Source of the DNA: Halomonas urumqiensis
GTDB taxonomy: Bacteria > Pseudomonadota > Gammaproteobacteria > Pseudomonadales > Halomonadaceae
Assembly (NCBI RefSeq): GCF_003028575.1
Contig: NZ_PYUD01000001.1
Location: 1,550,001-1,614,000, forward strand
Direction: 5' to 3'
Length of the DNA: 64,000 bases
The stretch's first letter is position 1. Every line of letters begins with the position of its first letter. The notes beneath the pieces are model-generated. The model worked only from the letters and a program-made list of their open reading frames with translations, made no database searches and was not told the DNA's origin. Positions 56,966 through 64,000 of the stretch are shown in pieces. Both the position numbers and the translations under genes were made by a program.

Positions 56966-59713
56966 TCAGTCTGGCTGACTCTCCAGGCGATGACGCTGCC
57001 ACTCGCTTTCCGGCTCGTTGAGCCGCAACACCGCATCGACCACCTGCTCTTCCATGTTGTAGCGCTGCTTGAAACCCAGGTGCTTCATCAGTGAGCGCAT
57101 CGGGTGGTTGTCGACCATGATCTTGCCAATCATCTCGAGCGTGCCGACGCTAGTGCAGTAGTCGATCATCTTGTTCATCAGCAGGCTACCAATCCCCAGC
57201 CCCTGCATGTCATCGCGGATGATCACCGAGAATTCGGTGCGGATATTGTCAGGATCGTTCCACACTCGCACCACACCCAGCATCTCCTTGCTGCCATCTT
57301 CGAGACGATGCTCGGCGATGAAGGCCATCTGCCGGTCGTAGTTGATGTGCGAAAGGATGGACAGGTCGCGCTGGGTCAGGTCCGACTTGTTGTGGAAATA
57401 TCGGAAGCGAATGCTCTCCTCCGACAGTCGGGTATGGAAACTGGTGATCAGTGGGGCATCTTCGGCACGAATCGGGCGTACTTCCACGTTCCAGCCGTTT
57501 TTCAGCGTGACCCACTCACGCAGCTCTTCCGGATAGGGCATGATCGCAAAGCGCGCCGGTGTCCCGAGGTCCATGGCGAAATCCAGTGCCAGCATGCCAT
57601 CTCGATTGAGCAGCAGTGGGTTGATCTCCACACCACGAAGTTCCAGCAGATCGCTCGCCATCTGTGAGAGCTTGACCAGCATCTGGCAGAGTCGCTCGAT
57701 ATCACGTTCAGGCTCGTTTGCGTGTTCCCGCACCAGCCGCGCGGCATGGGTACGCCCGACCATGTCCTCGGCCAGGCGCATATTGAGCGGCGGCAAGGCC
57801 ACTTGACGGTCGGCGAGGATATTCACCTTGTAGCCGCCAATGCCGAATACGATCACCGGCCCGAATACCGGGTCGCGGGTAATGCCGGCGCATATCTGTA
57901 GCGATTGCTTGCCCCGCTGCATTGGCTGCAGACAGTACTCATGGATGGTGAAGCCGGGATATTTTTCGGCAACCTTGTCGCCCAGTTGTACCACCCCGTC
58001 GGCGACCTGTTCAGGGCTGCGCAAATCCTGCAGCAACCCGGCCGAAATGCGATGAGGATGCTTGCGGTAGCGAAACGGCCAGCAGTTGCCTTCGTGAATG
58101 ACCTTCATGGCCAGCGGGCCGCTCAGTTCGGTCGCTGCCTGTGCCGCATCCTCCGGCGTATGAACGTAGCGACGCGGTGCCACTGGAATACCATAGGCCT
58201 CGAGCACCTGGGCTGTCTCTGAGTGGGTCAGGCTCTCGCGTCCGGCAGCCTTGGCGGCGTTGATCAAGGACCTGCAGCGCAGGCGGATCTCGGGGGTCGT
58301 GGTGAACGGCAAACTGGGGGGCGTTTCCTGCAACAGGGCCTGAACGCGTTGGTAGTTGACCATGTGCATGAACGCCTTCACGGCCTTTTCCGGTGAGATA
58401 TAGGTCGGAATGCCGGCGAGGTTGCTCTCGTGGCGCGCCCCAAGCGCTTCCTCCAGGCCCATCCAACTGGTCAGCAGGTTGCGCCGGAAGCGCTTGCGAT
58501 TGGCGATGAGTGCCTGAGCCGTGGTCTTCGAGGGCGCCATGCGGGTAGGGGCATGAACCACCAGCACAGCGTCCACGCCTGGATCCCCGGCAACGATTTC
58601 CAGCGCATCCACCATCTTCTCGGGGGTCGCGTTGCCCCCCAGGTCCACCGGATTCTCGCCAGGTTTGCTCATGTCGAAATCATCGCGACACAAGGCGGAC
58701 CTGGTGGTCTCGCTGAAGTCGGCCAAGCGGCCACCGGCACTGATCAACTTGTCGATGGCGAGCATCGCGGGCCCAAGGCCATTGGCCACGATGGCCAGCC
58801 GGTCGCCGCGCAACGGTTTCATGCGTGACAGGGTTTCCAGCGCGTCGAACAGTTCATCGGAATCGTTGACTCGCACGACGCCGGCGCGCGAGAAGGCGGC
58901 GTCGAATATCTGATCACGATTGGCAACCCCCGGCGTCGGGGCAAGCCCTGTCAGGTCGGATTGCGGCGTGCGGCCACTCTTGATGGCAAGTACCAGGCGA
59001 TTTCGCGAGGCATCACGCAGCGCGGTCATGAAATGCTGCGCGTCGAGAATCTTTTCCAGGTGCAGCAGCACCGCCTGGGTCGGTGAGAACTGACTGATGT
59101 AGTCGAGCAAGTCGGGAAGCATCACATCGACGCTGTCACCAAGCGTGATCAGGTGCGAAAAGCCGACCCCACGCCCCGCCGCCCAATCGATCATTGCCGT
59201 GCCGAGCATGCCCGACTGGCCGAGATACGCCACCCGCCCTGCCTTGATCGGTCGATTAGCATAGGAGGCGTTGAGCTTCCGCCCCGGCACGATCAGGCCC
59301 ATGCACTCGGGACCCAACACCCGAATGCCGGATTCCCGCGCCGCGGTGAGCATGCGGTGACGAATCGACGCCTTGCCATCGCGGGCATCGTCGAGGTGCG
59401 ACCCGCCGGACAGCACCAGTGCCGCGCGCACGCCGAAACGTCCAAGCCGGGCAATCCGCCCAGGCACCGTGTCCACCGGGGAACAGATCACCGCCAAGTC
59501 TGGCACACCGGGCAACTTCGACACGCGTGAGAAGGCAGGCTGGCCAAATACGCTATCGTATCCCTTGGGATTGACCGCCCATATCTCGCCCGGGAACCCA
59601 CCCTCCTGGAGATTGCGGATCACCAGGCCTCCCAGGGAATGGGGCTTTTCCGAGGCACCAATCACGGCAATGGTGCCGGGTTCGAAGAAGTGACGCAGAA
59701 ATCGGGTGCTCAA
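56966..59713 (-). CDS. Pat-like protein lysine acyltransferase (ADP-forming acyl-CoA synthetase-like plus GNAT)
   Basis: 915 aa. The CoA-binding domain (IAVIGASEKPHSLGGLVIRNL, about 12-140), succinyl-CoA ligase-like and ATP-grasp domains (about 150-730) and a C-terminal GNAT domain (about 745-905; the acetyl-CoA loop is GLGIGSLLMNKMIDY) match PatZ/YfiQ. Where active ADP-forming synthetases carry a phosphorylated His (SSHTGA), this protein has SDLTGL, so it is probably an acyltransferase rather than a synthetase. In enterics such proteins acetylate acetyl-CoA synthetase. Converges on pdxH. Confidence 0.87.
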   Translation of the reverse strand: MSTRFLRHFFEPGTIAVIGASEKPHSLGGLVIRNLQEGGFPGEIWAVNPKGYDSVFGQPAFSRVSKLPGVPDLAVICSPVDTVPGRIARLGRFGVRAALVLSGGSHLDDARDGKASIRHRMLTAARESGIRVLGPECMGLIVPGRKLNASYANRPIKAGRVAYLGQSGMLGTAMIDWAAGRGVGFSHLITLGDSVDVMLPDLLDYISQFSPTQAVLLHLEKILDAQHFMTALRDASRNRLVLAIKSGRTPQSDLTGLAPTPGVANRDQIFDAAFSRAGVVRVNDSDELFDALETLSRMKPLRGDRLAIVANGLGPAMLAIDKLISAGGRLADFSETTRSALCRDDFDMSKPGENPVDLGGNATPEKMVDALEIVAGDPGVDAVLVVHAPTRMAPSKTTAQALIANRKRFRRNLLTSWMGLEEALGARHESNLAGIPTYISPEKAVKAFMHMVNYQRVQALLQETPPSLPFTTTPEIRLRCRSLINAAKAAGRESLTHSETAQVLEAYGIPVAPRRYVHTPEDAAQAATELSGPLAMKVIHEGNCWPFRYRKHPHRISAGLLQDLRSPEQVADGVVQLGDKVAEKYPGFTIHEYCLQPMQRGKQSLQICAGITRDPVFGPVIVFGIGGYKVNILADRQVALPPLNMRLAEDMVGRTHAARLVREHANEPERDIERLCQMLVKLSQMASDLLELRGVEINPLLLNRDGMLALDFAMDLGTPARFAIMPYPEELREWVTLKNGWNVEVRPIRAEDAPLITSFHTRLSEESIRFRYFHNKSDLTQRDLSILSHINYDRQMAFIAEHRLEDGSKEMLGVVRVWNDPDNIRTEFSVIIRDDMQGLGIGSLLMNKMIDYCTSVGTLEMIGKIMVDNHPMRSLMKHLGFKQRYNMEEQVVDAVLRLNEPESEWQRHRLESQPD

Positions 59714-59835
59714 GAGACTCTCCGATGGGATAAATGGCTTTAAGAATAGCTGATTGCCGAGATGTACGACCTATTGGCAGTGTCTTGCAAGGCACGTCGA
59801 CCCGTAGGATGAAGCCAGACAGCCTGGAGACACCG

Positions 59836-60771
59836 ATGATCACCGGTTACATCACCCACCCCGATTGCCAGCTCCATCACATGGGCCCCGAGCACCCGGA
59901 AAGCCCACTCAGGCTGGAAGCAATCCGCGCACGCCTTTCCCTGGCCGGCGTTCTGCAGCAAACCATGCAGTCGGAATCACGCGCGGCCACCAGCGAAGAG
60001 CTCGCTCGGGTTCACCCCCGGCAACACCTCGACGCATTGGACAAGTGCCTGCCAGAGCACGGCATCGTCACCCTCGACAGTGACACCCTGATGAACCCCG
60101 ACACGCTGTGTGCCGCAAGCGTGGCGGCAGGCGCGGTGATCCGCGGCGTCGACCAGGTGTATCGGGGACAGGCCGACAATGTGTTCTGCGCGGTTCGCCC
60201 GCCAGGCCATCATGCCGAAGCCACCGACGCCATGGGCTTCTGTTTCTACAACAATGTGGCCGTGGGTGCAGCGCATGCCAGGCACAAGTATGGCGCCAGG
60301 CGGGTGGCTATCCTGGATTTCGATGTACACCAGTGCAATGGGACCATCGACATCTTCAAGGGCGACCCCGATATCCTGATCTGCACCAGTTTTCAGTATC
60401 CTTTCTATCCATGGCGCTATCTGCGCAGTGAATGGCAAAACGTGGTCAACACGCCGCTCGCGGAAGGTACCGACGGCGCTGCTTTCCGCCGCGCCATCGA
60501 AGACGACTGGCTGCCCGCCCTTCACGCCTTCAAGCCCGACCTGGTGATGCTATCGGCGGGCTTCGATGCCCACCGTGAGGATGTGATGGCTGATCTTTGT
60601 CTGGAAGACGAGGACTACCACTGGGTCACGCGACTGGCCATGGAGATCGCCGCGCTGTATGCCGATAACCGGCTGGTCTCGGTACTCGAGGGGGGCTATC
60701 ACCTGGAGTCTCTGGGTAGAAGCGTCGAAGCCCATGTCAAGGCACTACTTGGCCAGCCCTTCGCCCATTGA
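59836..60771 (+). CDS. Histone deacetylase/acetylpolyamine amidohydrolase family protein
   Basis: 311 aa arginase-like fold. Catalytic His125/His126 are in RPPGHHAEATDAMGFCFYNN. Zinc ligands Asp163 and His165 are in DFDVHQCNGT, Asp244 is in SAGFDAH, and the oxyanion Tyr288 is in EGGY. The usual DVHHGNGT here reads DVHQCNGT. Bacterial members deacetylate acetylpolyamines or acetylated proteins. Being divergent from the Pat gene raises the idea of opposing acylation and deacylation, but this is only inference. GGAG before the ATG. Confidence 0.85.
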   Translation: MITGYITHPDCQLHHMGPEHPESPLRLEAIRARLSLAGVLQQTMQSESRAATSEELARVHPRQHLDALDKCLPEHGIVTLDSDTLMNPDTLCAASVAAGAVIRGVDQVYRGQADNVFCAVRPPGHHAEATDAMGFCFYNNVAVGAAHARHKYGARRVAILDFDVHQCNGTIDIFKGDPDILICTSFQYPFYPWRYLRSEWQNVVNTPLAEGTDGAAFRRAIEDDWLPALHAFKPDLVMLSAGFDAHREDVMADLCLEDEDYHWVTRLAMEIAALYADNRLVSVLEGGYHLESLGRSVEAHVKALLGQPFAH

Positions 60772-60940
60772 GGTTTCCCCACTCCCGGAAACTTAGCATG
60801 TCCGCGCCACTCTCTGAACAGCACCAATGAACACACTGTGTGGATGACGCTGTGAGGCCTGACAGCGTCGTCCTCGTGCTGCGAGTGACACGCTTTGTGG
60901 TAGGCTTGAGGAAACTCTGTTTCCGATAGTGAATCCGTCA

Positions 60941-61576
60941 ATGACCGGTAATGATCAGGATGCCGCCCTGCGCATCGCCTCGGGCCGCAAGCCATTCGTC
61001 GAGCCCTTGCGCCTCGGCGAGCGGCTCAAGGAAATTCGCCTGGCCAACCAGTGGACGCTGGAGGACGTCAGCCAGCGCACCGGCCTTGCCCGATCCACGC
61101 TGTCCAAGATCGAGAATGATCTGATCTCGCCTACGTTCACGGCCGTACAGAAACTGATCGGTGGGCTAGGCATCGACCTTCCCCAACTGCTCTCCCCGCC
61201 CCGGCAGCAGACCCGCACCATGGGGCGGCGCGACCTGACCCGACGTGGACATGGCCAGCAGCACCCCACGCCCACCTACGAGCATGAGCTGCTCAGCTGC
61301 GAACTCGCCCAGAAGCGCATGATTCCCTTCAAGACCATCGTCAGGGCCCGTGGCTTCGACGAATTCAGTGAGTGGGTGCGCCACGATGGCGAGGAATTCC
61401 TGATGGTGCTGGATGGAGACATACTGCTGTACACCGAGTTCTACGAACCCTTGCAGCTCGCCGCCGGCGACAGTATCTACTTCGACAGCGACATGGGGCA
61501 TGCCCTGGTATCGCTCAGTGCCGAAGACGCCGTGGTGTTGTCGGTCTGCACGCGTGCCGACAGCGTCCCTGGTTGA
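60941..61576 (+). CDS. XRE-family transcriptional regulator with cupin domain
   Basis: 211 aa. HTH (about 25-80: LGERLKEIRLANQWTLEDVSQRTGLARSTLSKIENDLISPTFTAVQKLIGGLG) and a C-terminal cupin (about 130-205; HDGEEFLMVLDGDILLYT, GDSIYFDSDMGHALVSLS). Such regulators sense small molecules and often control adjacent transport or catabolic genes, here perhaps the HDAC-like or APC genes. An in-frame GTG at 60929 is possible; neither start has a close ribosome-binding site. The 169-bp upstream gap shows no gene. Confidence 0.86.
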   Translation: MTGNDQDAALRIASGRKPFVEPLRLGERLKEIRLANQWTLEDVSQRTGLARSTLSKIENDLISPTFTAVQKLIGGLGIDLPQLLSPPRQQTRTMGRRDLTRRGHGQQHPTPTYEHELLSCELAQKRMIPFKTIVRARGFDEFSEWVRHDGEEFLMVLDGDILLYTEFYEPLQLAAGDSIYFDSDMGHALVSLSAEDAVVLSVCTRADSVPG

Positions 61577-61612
61577 TAACAAGCAGTTGATACCAAGCTG
61601 CCCCGCGATCGA

Positions 61613-61656
61613 CAAGGCCCCGACCATTGAGGTTCAGCTCAACAGTCGGGGCCTTG
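61613..61656. terminator. Nested bidirectional hairpin between regulator and permease
   Basis: CAAGGCCCCGAC at 61613-61624 pairs perfectly with GTCGGGGCCTTG at 61645-61656; inside the loop TTGAG pairs with CTCAA. It lies between the converging regulator and permease genes and probably ends both. T-runs are short. Confidence 0.75.
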
Positions 61657-61660
61657 TGGG

Positions 61661-63085
61661 TCAATCCCCTCCGGCCAATTCGCGATTCATTTGTCGATCA
61701 CTGTAGGCGACGCCGTAGTGAGCGCGTGACCAGCCATAGAAGACCAGGCCGATCAGCATCCATCCCGCGAACATCAACCACTCCACCGGCGCCAGTGCCG
61801 CCGGGCTGCCTGGCATATACATGCCGATCAGCGCCAGCGACAGCACCACCGCCACTACCCCGACCAGCTTGCCTTGGCGCACCTTGAACGGACGCGGCAT
61901 GTCCGGTTCACGCGAGCGCAGCACCAGAAACGACATGGCAACGAAGAGGTAGGCGATCACGATCCCGAGCCCGCCCGCGACCACCAGCCATACCAGCGCC
62001 GGGCGACCGAAGAATGGTGCGATGCAGGAGAGAATCCCCATCAGCAGGATGGCATTGGTCGGGGTACGGTAGCGCGGGTGCAGCTTGCCCAGGAATGCCG
62101 GCAGCATCCCTGAATGGGCCAACGCATAGATCGCCCGTGAACCGCCGACATAGAAGGCATTCCAGCTGGTGATGATCCCGGCGATTCCGGCAAGCACCAT
62201 CAGGTTACCCGCCCAGGGCGCCCCAAACACCGCCTGCATGGCATCGGGTACCGAAAGCGAGCTTGCCGCCAGTGCCTCCGGATTCAGCATCAGTGAGGTG
62301 CCAAGGATGATCAGCGCATACCAGAATACCGCCATGATCACCGAGAACATCAGTACCCTGCCGATTTCGCGAAACGGCAGATTGATCTCTTCGGCGGCCT
62401 GGGGAATGACATCGAACCCCACGAACATGAAGGGCACCATGATCAGCACCATCATGATGCCGCCCAGCACGCCTTCCGAGGTATTGAACAGCGGCTCCAT
62501 CGTGGCGCGCTCACCCTCGAACAGTGAACCGGTGATGAACATCACCCCGACCACCAGGATCAACACGGTGACGACCTTCTGCACCAGGGCTGCGGTTCGC
62601 ACGCCAATGTGGTTGATCCACATCATCACCAGCGAGCCGGCGACACCGACCGCGACCCAGGTGGCCTTGACCTCCCAGCCGGCGATGGTCCAGAGATGCC
62701 CGACCGAATAGTTCGGGAACAAATGCTCGACCACGGTAGGCAGCGCCACGGCTTCGAAGGCCACCACGCTGACATAGCCCAGTGCGATCGCCCAGGTGCA
62801 CAAGAAGGACGCAAAATGCCCAAGCGCCCGGTAGCTGTAGACATGCTCTCCGCCCACCTGTGGCATTGCTGACGCCAACTCGGCGTAGGTCAACCCGACC
62901 AGCACAATGGCGATGCCTCCCACGACGAACGCGGTGATGGCTCCGAGACTACCCGCCGACTCTATCCAGCTGCCGGTGAGTACGATCCACCCCCAGCCGA
63001 TCATTGCCCCAAAGGCCAGCGCAAGAACGTCCTTGCGGGCCAGCACGCGGCTCAGCTGTGGTGTTGACGAATCATCCTTGGACAT
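61661..63085 (-). CDS. APC-family amino acid/polyamine permease
   Basis: 474 aa with 12 predicted helices. Opens DVLALAFGAMIGWGWIVLTGSWIESAGSLGAITAFVVGGIAI, the APC helix 1 block with the unwound GAMIGWG loop, then LVGLTYAELASAMPQVGGEHVYSYRALGHFASFLCTWAI. Substrate unknown; amino acids or polyamines. ATG at 63085; a TTG at 63094 in frame lies only 2 nt from GAGG. Long upstream gap with tandem repeats (63122-63170). Confidence 0.88.
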   Translation of the reverse strand: MSKDDSSTPQLSRVLARKDVLALAFGAMIGWGWIVLTGSWIESAGSLGAITAFVVGGIAIVLVGLTYAELASAMPQVGGEHVYSYRALGHFASFLCTWAIALGYVSVVAFEAVALPTVVEHLFPNYSVGHLWTIAGWEVKATWVAVGVAGSLVMMWINHIGVRTAALVQKVVTVLILVVGVMFITGSLFEGERATMEPLFNTSEGVLGGIMMVLIMVPFMFVGFDVIPQAAEEINLPFREIGRVLMFSVIMAVFWYALIILGTSLMLNPEALAASSLSVPDAMQAVFGAPWAGNLMVLAGIAGIITSWNAFYVGGSRAIYALAHSGMLPAFLGKLHPRYRTPTNAILLMGILSCIAPFFGRPALVWLVVAGGLGIVIAYLFVAMSFLVLRSREPDMPRPFKVRQGKLVGVVAVVLSLALIGMYMPGSPAALAPVEWLMFAGWMLIGLVFYGWSRAHYGVAYSDRQMNRELAGGD

Positions 63086-63455
63086 GGCGTTCAATGCCTC
63101 GTTTGGTTATTGGTTGTGACGAGAGGTTGTTGCGAGTGGTTATTTCAAGAGGTTGTTGCGAATGATTATTGAGAATGGTTGTTTCGAGAGCTTGTAACGA
63201 AAATACGCGGTCAAGTGACGTGAATCGAGTCACTAATGATCAACATAATTGACATTAAACCCATTGGCAAGAGGCAATCAGCTGCATGGTCACCTCACTG
63301 TCTGCGGCAGGTATTCGGATGTCGAAAGACGCTCGGCCCCGATCAAATCATCGCTACGTTACCCTGTAAGGCGTCTTGCGACCTTAAGACGAAGCGTCAT
63401 GAACGTGTCTATAAAATCAAACAAGTGTCCCAGCGTTGTCACTTGCCTTCGCGCT
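63086..63455. other. 370-bp intergenic region upstream of the permease gene
   Basis: No gene seen. It holds the permease promoter region and a 23-bp near-repeat at 26-bp spacing (63122-63170). The 63200-63430 part has no structure or reading frame that I can support. Confidence 0.6.
63122..63170. repeat. 26-bp-period direct repeat upstream of the APC permease
   Basis: A 23-bp element starting AGAGGTTGTTGCGA and ending TTATT occurs at 63122-63144 and 63148-63170 with two mismatches. A third degenerate copy (AGAATGGTTGTTTCGA) begins near 63172. Placed 37-85 bp before the permease start, it could be a regulator-binding array. Confidence 0.7.
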
Positions 63456-64000
63456 CTAGGTTCGAGCGCGCAGTCGGTCGCCAGGGCGCTTGGCCGGCAC
63501 TGCATCGAGTATCAACCGTTGGCCTGAGCGAATCGCCTGGAAATGACGTCCCTTTGCCCGCGCGATCAGCATCACGCCAAAGCGCTCGGCGAGTTCCACA
63601 CCCTTCTGGGTCACCCCTGAGCGCGACACCAACACACTGATCCCCATCTGCGCCACCTTCAGCACCATCTCGGAAGTCAGCCGCCCTGTGGTGTAGAAGA
63701 TGTCGGCAAGGCGCTCTTCGTCGCCGGCAAGACCCAGCCACTGGCGCCCCGCCAAGGTATCCACGGCATTATGCCGCCCGACGTCCTCGACGAAATCCAG
63801 CACCTCCGCCTGATGACACAGCGCACAACCATGCACGGCACCGGCACTCTTGTATGTCTCGTTGTGGGCACCGAGATTCTCGAGCAGTGAGTAAAGCACC
63901 GACTGCTGCAGCGGGGTGTCGGGCAGTGTCTGCTTGGGAATCGAATCCAGCAGGCGCCCGAACACTGTGCCCTGGCCACAGCCGGTGGTGACAGTGCGCT
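63456..64000 (-). CDS. fdhD: Formate dehydrogenase accessory sulfurtransferase FdhD, N-terminus off window
   Basis: C-terminal 181 residues of FdhD; the 5' part lies beyond 64000. The frame at the edge reads TVTTGCGQGTVFGRL, containing the Cys of the sulfurtransferase loop. Later VHGCALCHQAEVLDFVEDVGRHNAVDTLAG and TTGRLTSEMVLKVAQMGISVLVSRSGVT are FdhD signatures. It moves sulfur from IscS to the molybdenum cofactor of formate dehydrogenase, implying such an enzyme nearby or elsewhere. Convergence is absent: the APC gene lies downstream on the same strand. Confidence 0.93.
   Translation of the reverse strand, partial: RTVTTGCGQGTVFGRLLDSIPKQTLPDTPLQQSVLYSLLENLGAHNETYKSAGAVHGCALCHQAEVLDFVEDVGRHNAVDTLAGRQWLGLAGDEERLADIFYTTGRLTSEMVLKVAQMGISVLVSRSGVTQKGVELAERFGVMLIARAKGRHFQAIRSGQRLILDAVPAKRPGDRLRART

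Noticed and set aside
63200-63430. Possible tRNA or small RNA in the gap before fdhD
   Set aside because: No cloverleaf pattern or terminator-like hairpin could be seen.

Overview
The window is a GC-rich gammaproteobacterial chromosome segment, almost certainly from Halomonas sensu lato. It carries a complete ectABC ectoine operon whose EctA closely matches what I remember of Halomonas/Chromohalobacter EctA. Around it is a typical Oceanospirillales/Pseudomonas-like housekeeping order: fmdB-aspS-ruvCAB-ybgC-tolQRAB-pal-cpoB, then ubiG/mupP/SDR, galU, tamAB, gor, metH, a cysI-type sulfite reductase with a DUF934 partner, pdxH and nfuA. I saw no rRNA, tRNA, insertion sequence, prophage or CRISPR array. 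About 93% of the sequence is coding.

Layout. 1-1.4 kb: the 5' end of a shortened YefM-type antitoxin gene with an operator-like palindrome, and a bifunctional NMN adenylyltransferase/Nudix gene. 1.6-2.9 kb: a YihY/BrkB membrane protein and an acylphosphatase. 3.0-5.9 kb (minus): a three-gene unit of D-2-hydroxyacid dehydrogenase, ribokinase-family kinase and nucleoside hydrolase. 6.1-17.1 kb (plus): fmdB, aspS, Holliday-junction genes ruvCAB, the Tol-Pal envelope operon and an SDR. 17.1-18.5 kb (minus): ubiG-mupP. 18.7-20.9 kb: galU with a UDP-glucose-dehydrogenase-like gene that lacks the catalytic cysteine. 20.9-21.5 kb (minus): an iron-SOD homologue that has lost two of four metal ligands. 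21.8-28.7 kb: a membrane-anchored coiled-coil protein, then tamA-tamB. 28.7-33.9 kb: msrA; a minus-strand carbonic anhydrase/M24 peptidase/YheT hydrolase unit; glutathione reductase.

34.1-36.8 kb: ectABC, bounded by strong hairpin terminators, with a good sigma-70 promoter before ectA and structured intergenic regions. 36.8-41.1 kb: a DUF3833 lipoprotein, then a triad of retropepsin-like lipoprotein, inactive-transglutaminase/7TM protein and RimK-like ATP-grasp ligase. 41.1-45.4 kb: a Zur-like Fur-family regulator, hisI, yidD, a DJ-1/PfpI protein, an RHH protein, sufE (minus) and a KfrA-like coiled-coil DNA-binding protein. 45.5-53.7 kb: nfuA (minus), metH, a MATE exporter, and cysI-DUF934. 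53.8-64 kb: an Smr protein (minus), a cyclotransferase-like protein, wrbA, DUF2069, pdxH, a Pat-like protein acyltransferase (minus), an HDAC-family amidohydrolase, an XRE-cupin regulator, an APC permease (minus) and a truncated fdhD (minus).

Main points of interest: two intact but apparently catalytically altered homologues next to each other (SOD-like and UGDH-like, 19.6-21.5 kb); the internally shortened antitoxin at the left edge; the retropepsin/UUP1-7TM/ATP-grasp triad next to the ectoine genes; the KfrA-like gene with an operator-like repeat cluster; and a short leader ORF with a strong ribosome-binding site before cysI. No complete, wholly new multigene system stands out. Family assignments come from motif recognition by eye; no database search was run.
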